From: Candidatus Mediterraneibacter pullistercoris
GTDB lineage: Bacteria > Bacillota > Clostridia > Lachnospirales > Lachnospiraceae
Length of the DNA: 54,159 nucleotides
Assembly: GCA_019116885.1 (NCBI GenBank)
Contig: DXAU01000014.1
Coordinates: 1-54,159 of the forward strand
Direction: 5' to 3'
Positions 1 through 6,357 of this stretch are shown here, piece after piece; position 1 is the stretch's first letter; every line of letters starts with the position of its first letter. Under the pieces are notes generated by a model that was not told the DNA's origin, did not search any database, and saw only the letters and a program-made list of their open reading frames with translations. A program made the translations under genes and the position numbers.

Positions 1-191
1 TTGTCAACCGCCAGCCGGACCGGTTCACCGTGTTTGAGCAGTTCGGGAAAGCGGCGGAGCGCATCGGGAGAGGGTACTCCCGGGAGTTTCTGGAGACCTG
101 CCTGAAGCCGCTGGACTATGAACAGATAGAAGCGGATATGGAGCGGGAGCGGGAAAAGTCCCGGAAATGGCTGGAAGAAGCACTGCAGTAA
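1..191 (+). CDS. 3' end of an unidentified gene (partial)
   Basis: Reading from base 3 gives an open frame of about 62 codons that ends at TAA 189-191; the start lies outside the window. The tail is strongly charged, rich in Glu, Arg and Lys, and probably a C-terminal helix. I do not recognise a family. The stretch is GC-rich, and the stop lies only a few bases before a palindromic repeat. It could be the end of a mobile-element or toxin-antitoxin gene, but nothing visible decides this. Confidence 0.5.
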   Translation, partial: VNRQPDRFTVFEQFGKAAERIGRGYSREFLETCLKPLDYEQIEADMEREREKSRKWLEEALQ

Positions 192-195
192 CAGG

Positions 196-258
196 ATTGG
201 GGACGTAGTAAAACCCGGTTTTACTACGTCCCCAATCAAGGTTTACCCTGTCCCTAAT
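196..258. repeat. REP-like palindromic element
   Basis: Bases 196-215 and 217-236 are perfect 20-base inverted arms around a single base (216). A degenerate third copy of the right arm follows at 240-258 (GGTTTACCCTGTCCCTAAT against GGTTTTACTACGTCCCCAAT). The design resembles the extragenic palindromes that some genomes carry in many copies. The third arm runs into the 3' end of the minus-strand aminotransferase gene and supplies its last codons and stop. The hairpin could also stop transcription from either side, although there is no long T-run. Copy number elsewhere cannot be seen from this window. Confidence 0.6.
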
Positions 259-1340
259 TGACGTAATCGACTCAGCAGCCGGCTGTTTTCTTCCGGCATC
301 ATGATGCAGAACCGTACAAACTCCCCCTCAAGGCACTGGAATGACGAGCAGTCTCTGATCATCAGCCCGGCTTTTATGCATTGTTCAAATACATCAGAGG
401 ATGTAATCCCGTCCTTTACGATCTTTACAAGCAGGAAATTCGCGTATGGCTCGTAAGTCTTATAGCCCGGCATATGAGATACCGCCTGATACATCCGCTC
501 CCTCTCTGCCAGGATGAGATTTCTTGTCCGGCTGATATATTCCTGGTCTTTGAACATTTCTTCTCCGGCAAATGCGCCGATGCTGTTTAATGACCAGGGG
601 ATCTGCTTCTCTTTCATTTTTTTCAGAAATTCACCGTTGCCTGTGATCCCGTATCCAAACCTCATGCCCGGCGCCGCGAAGAACTTAGAGACACCGCGCA
701 GCACCATCAGGCCGGGAAACCGGCGGGTGAGCGAAACCGCTGTCACAGCATTGATATCCGGAGCAAATTCCACATAAGTCTCGTCTATCATGACAAAGAT
801 GCCGCGGGCATGGCAGAAAGCGAGAAGCCGCTCCATGTCTGTGCGCAGGATCGCGGAAGAAGTCGGGTTATTCGGGTTACAGAGGATGAGGAAGTCGTAT
901 CCGTCTTCAAGTCTCCGGCAGAGATCATCCACATCCAGATGAAAATCATCCGCTTCTCTCAGATGATAGTATTCCTGTGTGCTCCCGGAGAAAGAAAGCT
1001 CTCTGGAATATTCGGAATAGGTCGGTCCGAGGATGAGGGTATGTCTGGGAGCAAGCGTCTCAATCAGCAGGGAGATCAGCTCGCTGGAGCCGTTGCCGGG
1101 CAGGATGTATTCTGCCGGGATATGGCAGTATTCGGAGATTGTCTGCCGCAGAGATGTATACTCCCTGTCCGGATAGGAAGAGAGCAGATCAAGATGTCCG
1201 GCGACAGCGGCTTTTACTTTTTCGGAAAGCCCGAGCGGATTGACGTTGGCCCCGAAGCTGACGATGTCCTCTTTGTCTAAATGATAATATTCACAGATTT
1301 TTTCAATGTCACTTCCATGGAAGGCGGGTTTTGTGTTCAT
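243..1340 (-). CDS. PLP-dependent aminotransferase, CobD/HisC type
   Basis: This is a 365-residue fold-type I PLP enzyme. The N-terminal HGSDI and SFGANVNPLG motifs are typical of the CobD (threonine-phosphate decarboxylase) and HisC (histidinol-phosphate aminotransferase) group. NPNNPTSS contacts the cofactor, and the lysine of SKFFAAPGMRFGYG is the expected Schiff-base residue. CobD makes aminopropanol phosphate for cobalamin, whereas HisC acts in histidine synthesis. The HGSDI start favours CobD-like, but no cob or his genes are nearby, so substrate is open. AAGGGAGC precedes the ATG, and the gene follows degV by 22 bases on the same strand. The last residues (QLGTG) and the stop are encoded by the repeat at 240-258. 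Confidence 0.85.
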   Translation of the reverse strand: MNTKPAFHGSDIEKICEYYHLDKEDIVSFGANVNPLGLSEKVKAAVAGHLDLLSSYPDREYTSLRQTISEYCHIPAEYILPGNGSSELISLLIETLAPRHTLILGPTYSEYSRELSFSGSTQEYYHLREADDFHLDVDDLCRRLEDGYDFLILCNPNNPTSSAILRTDMERLLAFCHARGIFVMIDETYVEFAPDINAVTAVSLTRRFPGLMVLRGVSKFFAAPGMRFGYGITGNGEFLKKMKEKQIPWSLNSIGAFAGEEMFKDQEYISRTRNLILAERERMYQAVSHMPGYKTYEPYANFLLVKIVKDGITSSDVFEQCIKAGLMIRDCSSFQCLEGEFVRFCIMMPEENSRLLSRLRQLGTG

Positions 1341-1362
1341 ATTACAGCTCCCTTAACAGCTC

Positions 1363-2232
1363 TTACTTTGTTTCAAACAGGATTCCAAGCGTATTTGGTC
1401 CGCAGTGGCAGGAGATCGTGCAGCTTGCCTTTGTGACATGGATCTCTTTAAATTTTACGGTATCTTCCACAGTTTTTCTGACCAGCCTGATATATTCTTC
1501 AGGTATGCCGGAGTGAGTGATGAACAGCAGATCTGTGTTAATATCAGGATATCTTGCCAGCTCGTCTTTTACATACTTCACAAGCACTTTGTCCAATGAA
1601 CCGCGGTATTTCTTCCCAACAGTCATGCTCCCGTCACGATTGTCCACCTGGATGCAGGGCTTTAGCTTCAGCATGTTCGCGCCAAGAGCGGCGACCGCAG
1701 AACAGCGTCCTCCTGCATGCAGAAATGTGAGTGTGTCCAGGACAAAGCTGGCATGCCTTCTGGAAATTCCGGCCCTGAGTTCCTCTGCGATCGTCTCCGC
1801 GTCCATTCCCCTGGCGATCATCTTTCCTGCGGCGACTACGGTCAGTCCGGTTCCCGTGGAGAGGCTGCAGCTGTCTATGACGTGGACATGGCCCAGCTCC
1901 CGGGCTGCAAGACAGCAGTTCTGGTAAGAACTTGAAAGGGCGTGTCCGATATTCACATGGATGACCTCATACCCCTGTTCCACCCACGGGCGGAAGTGCT
2001 CCACATATTCCTGTACATTGACTGCCGAAGTTTTAGGAAGTACTTTGTGGTCATAGTATTCCTGATAGACCTTCTCCGGCGTGATATCGACATTGTCCAG
2101 ATAATCTTTCCCATTCAGGTTGATATGCAGTGGGAAATAGGTGACATGATAGCGTTCTTTTAATTCTTCGCAGAGATCGCACGTGCTGTCAGCGCTTAAT
2201 ATGATGTTCTGATTTAAATGTTTTTGAGGCAT
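1363..2232 (-). CDS. DegV family fatty-acid-binding protein
   Basis: This 289-residue protein has the DegV hallmarks: an N-terminal SADSTCDL strand-loop, then FPLHINLNGKDYLDN, and a central KTSAVNVQEY segment. DegV proteins are cytosolic two-domain lipid-binding proteins. Some act as FakB, which presents exogenous fatty acids to the kinase FakA; no fakA is in view. The ATG follows GGAGG at a good distance. It is the first gene of a minus-strand pair with the downstream aminotransferase. An extended -10 promoter and a 16-base palindrome lie just upstream. The family call is firm; the ligand and any FakB role are inferred. Confidence 0.9.
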   Translation of the reverse strand: MPQKHLNQNIILSADSTCDLCEELKERYHVTYFPLHINLNGKDYLDNVDITPEKVYQEYYDHKVLPKTSAVNVQEYVEHFRPWVEQGYEVIHVNIGHALSSSYQNCCLAARELGHVHVIDSCSLSTGTGLTVVAAGKMIARGMDAETIAEELRAGISRRHASFVLDTLTFLHAGGRCSAVAALGANMLKLKPCIQVDNRDGSMTVGKKYRGSLDKVLVKYVKDELARYPDINTDLLFITHSGIPEEYIRLVRKTVEDTVKFKEIHVTKASCTISCHCGPNTLGILFETK

Positions 2233-2258
2233 TTGATCCCTCCGTATAGAATTGCGGT

Positions 2259-2274
2259 CAGTCCGAACGGACTG
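2259..2274. promoter_or_regulatory. 16-base palindrome in the degV leader
   Basis: CAGTCCG, AA, CGGACTG is a perfect inverted repeat. It lies between the -10 element and the ribosome-binding site of degV, so it could be a repressor operator or a small mRNA hairpin. No matching regulator was identified. Confidence 0.45.
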
Positions 2275-2297
2275 GAATATTTGGGCTGCTAGTACAC

Positions 2298-2306
2298 ATT
2301 ATACCA
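2298..2306 (-). promoter_or_regulatory. Extended -10 promoter for degV
   Basis: On the minus strand this reads TGGTATAAT, a consensus extended -10 (TGnTATAAT). No good -35 is visible, which is common for extended -10 promoters. It faces the divergent mcsA-clpC promoter about 50 bases away. Confidence 0.55.
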
Positions 2307-2356
2307 TGGTTTCTAAAAGAAAAAAGCCGTAATCTGTATCTTTTACCGTGAAACTA

Positions 2357-2385
2357 TTGACTTTTTAAAATTTATATATTATATT
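2357..2385 (+). promoter_or_regulatory. Sigma-A promoter for mcsA-clpC
   Basis: TTGACT (2357-2362) and TATATT (2380-2385) are spaced by 17 bases within a very AT-rich stretch. The ATG of the McsA-like gene follows about 80 bases later. I looked for the heptad direct repeat bound by CtsR and for a CIRCE element and saw neither, so heat-shock control of the usual kind is not evident. Confidence 0.75.
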
Positions 2386-2463
2386 ATTAAAAACTTAACT
2401 ATTAATCTTTGAACAACGTCGGTTCTTAGCCGGCGGTATTTTCATATAAAGAGGTGAATAAGG

Positions 2464-2832
2464 ATGAAATGCCAATTTTGTAATAAAGAAAGTGCGGACA
2501 GAGTGTTTTACATAAACTGGATGGAAACCGTCTATCAGGTTCCTGTCTGTGACGGATGCCTGCATAAGATGTGGGAGCAGGCTGTGGCGTCCGGCAGGAC
2601 GGAGGAGTTTAAGAATTATACAGGGTGGTGGCCCGGGAAACGAGATCCGAGACATCTGGGAGACAGGGCGTTTCCGGAGAGAGCGGTATCCGGCCTGATC
2701 GACCGCCGCAGGCTGTCGGCTCTGCGTGTGCGGCTTTCTGAGGCCGCGGAGTCAGAAGATTATGAAGAAGCTGCGAAACTGCGTGATGATATCGCCCTGA
2801 TAGAAAAGGAGGTGTGCGCACATGGAAATTAA
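2464..2832 (+). CDS. McsA-like zinc-finger/UVR protein
   Basis: This is a 122-residue protein. It starts with CQFC, has a second cysteine pair CDGC near residue 30, and ends with a UVR-type helical hairpin (ALRVRLSEAAESEDYEEAAK). In Bacillus, McsA is an adaptor and activator of the arginine kinase McsB and helps ClpC. This version is shorter than classical McsA, with one CxxC-CxxC finger instead of two, and no McsB gene follows. Its last 11 bases overlap the start of clpC, so the two are translationally coupled. The likely job is a ClpC adaptor or regulator, which is an inference from context. Confidence 0.75.
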   Translation: MKCQFCNKESADRVFYINWMETVYQVPVCDGCLHKMWEQAVASGRTEEFKNYTGWWPGKRDPRHLGDRAFPERAVSGLIDRRRLSALRVRLSEAAESEDYEEAAKLRDDIALIEKEVCAHGN

Positions 2833-5356
2833 TCTGAGCGCGTTCAGCCAGCGGACGATGGGAATCTTCCAGTCTGCGCTGCGTTTTGTGACACATATGG
2901 AACATGGTTTTATAGGGAGCGAACATCTGCTCTGGGGACTGACTTCAGACCGGGGACCGGCAGGAAAAGCTCTCAGGCGCAGCGGACTGGACCAGAAGCT
3001 GGTGGAAGAATATCTTCATCAGTATGATTTTGATGCAAAAGCAGGCGGGAATTTCCAGGCGGTACAGATCTCAGAGGAGGCAGAGCAGGTCCTGCATATT
3101 GCCGCACGGAGGGCGAAATCCCGGGGCAGTCAGCAGACAGAGCCTGAAGACCTGTTAAGAGCGATCCTTGACGTAGGAGACTGCGCGGCATCACAGCTTA
3201 TTTCATCTCTGGATGCAGATCCGGAGGAGATCCGGAGAGAACTGGGCAGCGGGCAGGAGCCGCTCCTTGCGAAAAACATATCTCCGGCAGATGCAGTGAA
3301 CGGCGAATATACATATGGAACGGCGGAGGCGTCAGACAGTACTTTGTACAGAGAACAGCAGGAAGAGGAGGAGATATCAGCCCTTGAAAAGTTCGGCACG
3401 GATATGACCAGAAAAGCCGCAGAAAATGCTTATGATCCAATGATCGGGCGTGAGGGAGTGCTGGATCGTGTCGTACAGGTATTGTCAAGGCGTACCAAGA
3501 ACAATCCCGTGCTGACAGGCGAGCCGGGCGTCGGTAAGACGGCGATTGCCGAGGGGCTGGCACAGCGTATCTCAGACGGAGAGATTCCTGCCAATTTAAG
3601 AAATAAACGGATTATAGCCATGGATCTTGTCGGGATGCTCTCAGGAGCAAGATTCCGGGGAGACTTTGAAGAGCGGATGAAAGATTTTCTGGAAGAGGCA
3701 GAAGCAGACGGAGATGTGATCCTTTTTATTGATGAGCTGCATATGATCATGGGAGCCGGAGCAGGCGCCAGTGAGACGATGGATGCAGCGAATATCCTGA
3801 AACCGATCCTCGCAAGAGGCGGCCTGCAGGTGATCGGAGCGACGACTTTAAAGGAATACCGGCGCTATATCGAGAAAGACGCGGCTTTTGAGCGCAGATT
3901 CCAACCGGTTGATGTAGAAGAGCCGGATCAGGAAGACGCGGTAAAGATTCTGATGGGGCTGAAAGGGAAATACGAGTCCTACCACGGTCTTACGATCACA
4001 GATGATGCTGTCCGCGCGGCTGTGAATCTGTCCGCACGGTACATCCAGGACAGATTTCTTCCGGATAAGGCAGTAGATTTGATGGATGAGGCTGCTTCGC
4101 GGATTAAAACCAGAGGACTTACAACTCCGCCATACCTCTTAGAGCTTGAGCAGGAGATCAAACAGAAAGGCCGTCAGAAAAAACAGGCAGCCGATGCCCA
4201 GGAATATGAAAGAGCTGCGGCCCTGCGTGACAGGCAGAATGAGCTGGTGCGTGAGCTGACGCAGAAGCAGGCAGAATGGCAGAAGAAGCAGTGCGGCCGT
4301 GTGGACGCGGAGGATATCGCAGAAGTCGTAGCTGCATGGACGAAGATACCGGTGACAATGCTGACGGAGGATGAAGCTGCGCGGCTCCGCGCACTTGAAA
4401 CGTCGCTCCACAGCCGCGTGATCGGTCAGGAGGAAGCGGTGAGCGCGGTGGCAAAGGCCATCCGGCGCGGCAGGACAGGTGTGGCAGATCCGGATCGTCC
4501 GGTCGGGTCATTCTTATTCCTTGGACCTACCGGAGTGGGCAAGACAGAGCTGTGCCGCGCCATGGCGGAAGTGATGTTCCACGATGAAAATGCAATGATC
4601 CGGCTTGACATGTCAGAATACATGGAGCAATATACAGTGTCCAAACTGATTGGTTCTCCACCGGGATATGTGGGATATGATGAAGGCGGACAGCTTACAG
4701 AGATGGTGCGCAGAAAACCGTACAGTATCATTCTTATGGATGAGATAGAGAAAGCGCATCCCGATGTGTGGAACACGCTGCTCCAGATCCTCGACGACGG
4801 GCGGCTGACGGATGCCCAGGGACGTACCGTCAGCTTTAAGAATACAGTTATTGTGATGACGTCCAATATCGGAGCCCGGGAGATCACGGGAAAAAGTACG
4901 CTCGGATTTGCCGGGAATGAAGCGAATGAAGAGAGCCGGAGAGCGGCGAATATCAAGAGCCGCGTCATGGAAGCGGTGAAAGCAACATTCCGGCCGGAGT
5001 TCATCAACCGGCTCGACGAAGTGATCGTATTCCATCCGCTCAGCCAGGAAGACGTAAGAAAAATTGCAGACATGCAGATCGCAAAACTGACAGAACGGAT
5101 GAAGAAACAGGGGATCGAGCTTCGTGTAGAAGAAAGCGCAGTAAGGCTTCTCTCAGAAAAAGGCTATGATTCCGCGTTTGGGGCAAGACCTCTGAAACGG
5201 ACGATCCAGTCCATGCTCCAGAACGCAGTGGCAGACAGGATTCTGGAGAAGAAACCGGATGGACAGGAAGTGCTCACGGCGTCTGCCGACGGCGAAACGA
5301 TCAGAGTAGAGCGAAATCTCCTGACAGAAAAGAACAGAGAATATGCGCTTCCGTAA
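2822..5356 (+). CDS. clpC: ATP-dependent Clp protease ATPase subunit ClpC
   Basis: This 844-residue AAA+ unfoldase has the full ClpC layout: an N-terminal Clp repeat domain (about 1-145), a first ATPase domain with Walker A GEPGVGKTA near residue 233 and LFIDELHMI, a UVR middle segment near 455-485 (the M-domain region), and a second ATPase domain with GPTGVGKTEL near residue 567 followed by the C-terminal D2 small domain. It unfolds substrates and feeds them to ClpP in the cytosol. The genomic context is only mcsA-like plus clpC; the usual ctsR and mcsB partners are missing here. No clear terminator is visible before the convergent MarR gene. Confidence 0.95.
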   Translation: MEINLSAFSQRTMGIFQSALRFVTHMEHGFIGSEHLLWGLTSDRGPAGKALRRSGLDQKLVEEYLHQYDFDAKAGGNFQAVQISEEAEQVLHIAARRAKSRGSQQTEPEDLLRAILDVGDCAASQLISSLDADPEEIRRELGSGQEPLLAKNISPADAVNGEYTYGTAEASDSTLYREQQEEEEISALEKFGTDMTRKAAENAYDPMIGREGVLDRVVQVLSRRTKNNPVLTGEPGVGKTAIAEGLAQRISDGEIPANLRNKRIIAMDLVGMLSGARFRGDFEERMKDFLEEAEADGDVILFIDELHMIMGAGAGASETMDAANILKPILARGGLQVIGATTLKEYRRYIEKDAAFERRFQPVDVEEPDQEDAVKILMGLKGKYESYHGLTITDDAVRAAVNLSARYIQDRFLPDKAVDLMDEAASRIKTRGLTTPPYLLELEQEIKQKGRQKKQAADAQEYERAAALRDRQNELVRELTQKQAEWQKKQCGRVDAEDIAEVVAAWTKIPVTMLTEDEAARLRALETSLHSRVIGQEEAVSAVAKAIRRGRTGVADPDRPVGSFLFLGPTGVGKTELCRAMAEVMFHDENAMIRLDMSEYMEQYTVSKLIGSPPGYVGYDEGGQLTEMVRRKPYSIILMDEIEKAHPDVWNTLLQILDDGRLTDAQGRTVSFKNTVIVMTSNIGAREITGKSTLGFAGNEANEESRRAANIKSRVMEAVKATFRPEFINRLDEVIVFHPLSQEDVRKIADMQIAKLTERMKKQGIELRVEESAVRLLSEKGYDSAFGARPLKRTIQSMLQNAVADRILEKKPDGQEVLTASADGETIRVERNLLTEKNREYALP

Positions 5357-5443
5357 AAAGGCGGCTTTCGATTGGGCCACACACTCATAAGGAAATAGCG
5401 GGCCATTGGCAGAGAAAAGTTATGTTAAGGGCGGCTGGACTTC

Positions 5444-5899
5444 CTAATCCCGCTCTCTGCTGAGCGCGGAATAAAGATCGTCCAGATCATGCATCAGCCC
5501 AAGGAGCTGACGCATATTATCCTCCCCGAACCGGGCCAGCAGTTCCGCCCACAGTTCATCAAATTTCTTTTTGGACTGTTCGGCGGCTGCCTTCCCCTCC
5601 GGGGTAGCGCTGATGGACACCTTGCGGCGGTCCTTTGGATCGATCTCGCGTGTGATATAATTCTTTTTCTCCAGCGTATTCAATATGTAAGAAATAGCAG
5701 GCTTTGAGATGTTGAGTTTCTTCTGCATCTTCGGGACGTCAAGATTCATGCATGGACATTCCCGGCAGCAGGTCCCGGCTATGCTCTGCAGGATCACCAT
5801 CTCATTCATCTGCATTTCACATTCTGAAGAGAAAGAGGATTCCAGCTTTCGGAAATGAACGATAGATGTGAAAAACTGTTCTCTCAATTCACTGCTCAT
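5444..5899 (-). CDS. MarR family transcriptional regulator with cysteine cluster
   Basis: This 151-residue winged-helix protein has a recognition region LNISKPAISYILNTLEKKNYI and a wing DPKDRRKVSISATPEG, both typical of MarR. It is unusual in having five cysteines in the N-terminal half: C27, C44, C45, C48 and C50. The group CCRECPC lies just before the DNA-binding helices, which suggests thiol or metal sensing (inference). Its promoter at 5932-5960 overlaps an AT-rich palindrome, so it probably represses itself. It is divergent from the riboswitch-controlled glycyl-radical operon, but whether it also controls that operon is unknown. Confidence 0.88.
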   Translation of the reverse strand: MSSELREQFFTSIVHFRKLESSFSSECEMQMNEMVILQSIAGTCCRECPCMNLDVPKMQKKLNISKPAISYILNTLEKKNYITREIDPKDRRKVSISATPEGKAAAEQSKKKFDELWAELLARFGEDNMRQLLGLMHDLDDLYSALSRERD

Positions 5900-5909
5900 G
5901 ATTAACTCC

Positions 5910-5932
5910 TTAATTAGTAAATCTTTAATTAA
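5910..5932. promoter_or_regulatory. Probable MarR operator
   Basis: TTAATTA and TAATTAA are perfect 7-base inverted arms spaced by 9 bases. They sit between the -10 element and the start codon of the MarR gene, where a bound dimer would block transcription. The assignment to this regulator is inferred from position. Confidence 0.55.
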
Positions 5933-5960
5933 TTATACATCAGGAGAATTGGCATTTCAA
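5932..5960 (-). promoter_or_regulatory. Sigma-A promoter of the MarR gene
   Basis: On the minus strand TTGAAA (5955-5960) and TATAAT (5932-5937) are spaced by 17 bases. The -10 touches the AT-rich palindrome. Confidence 0.75.
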
Positions 5961-5995
5961 GGAAATTTGATGATCTGCTTGTAAACTCTAAGGGA

Positions 5996-6025
5996 TTGTA
6001 ATAGATTAGAAATAGAATTTATAGT
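5996..6025 (+). promoter_or_regulatory. Candidate promoter for the riboswitch operon
   Basis: TTGTAA (5996-6001) and TATAGT (6020-6025) are spaced by 18 bases, placing a start near 6032 and upstream of the riboswitch aptamer. A second TTGTAA at 5980-5985 with TAGATT at 6003-6008 is an alternative. Confidence 0.5.
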
Positions 6026-6059
6026 GTGATTTTGTTAAGTGAAGGACTCTTTTTAGACG

Positions 6060-6200
6060 AATTTTAAAAGGGAACGGAGTGAGAATCTCCGGCGATCCGG
6101 TCACTGTGATCCAGGAGCGTGCCCCCGTAAGCCATTGCGGCAGATGTCGTGAGAAGGCGGAGGATATGCGATGATAGGTAAGCCAGGAAACCTGCTTGAC
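6060..6200 (+). promoter_or_regulatory. Cobalamin (B12) riboswitch aptamer
   Basis: The leader contains the conserved cobalamin riboswitch elements in order: AAGGGAACGGAGTGAGAATC at about 6069-6087, the CACTGTGA block near 6102-6109, purine-rich joining segments, and the B12 box AAGCCAGGAAACCTGC at 6180-6195. It is followed by a hairpin (arms around 6238-6268) and a strong terminator at 6280-6309. The layout is that of an OFF switch in which bound cobalamin favours termination. The gene controlled is a glycyl-radical enzyme, which itself does not use B12. The aptamer call is firm; the direction of control is inferred from the family and the terminator. Confidence 0.92.
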
Positions 6201-6279
6201 AAAAAGGATGAAGCTTCCGAGTAAAGCAGCCATCTTAACATGTGGAACAGACAGAGATCTGTCCATGTCCTTTTGTGGT

Positions 6280-6309
6280 ACCTGCTTTTAGAATAAAGCA
6301 GGTTTTTTC
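6280..6309 (+). terminator. Riboswitch-controlled intrinsic terminator
   Basis: ACCTGCTTT (6280-6288) pairs with AAAGCAGGT (6295-6303) and is followed by TTTTTCT. It lies 49 bases before the start codon of the downstream gene, so it acts as an attenuator rather than an operon end. A further short hairpin (CCATCAA 6324-6330, TTGATGG 6337-6343) lies immediately ahead of the AAGGAG ribosome-binding site. Confidence 0.85.
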
Positions 6310-6357
6310 TTTGGAAAATTCATCCATCAAATGTGATTGATGGAAGGAGAATGACAA

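Noticed and set aside
1-191. Naming the left-edge fragment as an AbiEii-type nucleotidyltransferase
   Set aside because: Only a charged tail of about 62 residues is visible, with no motif that supports any family.
2380-2463. CtsR or CIRCE heat-shock operator before mcsA-clpC
   Set aside because: I looked for the GGTCAAA heptad repeat and for TTAGCACTC-N9-GAGTGCTAA; neither is present.
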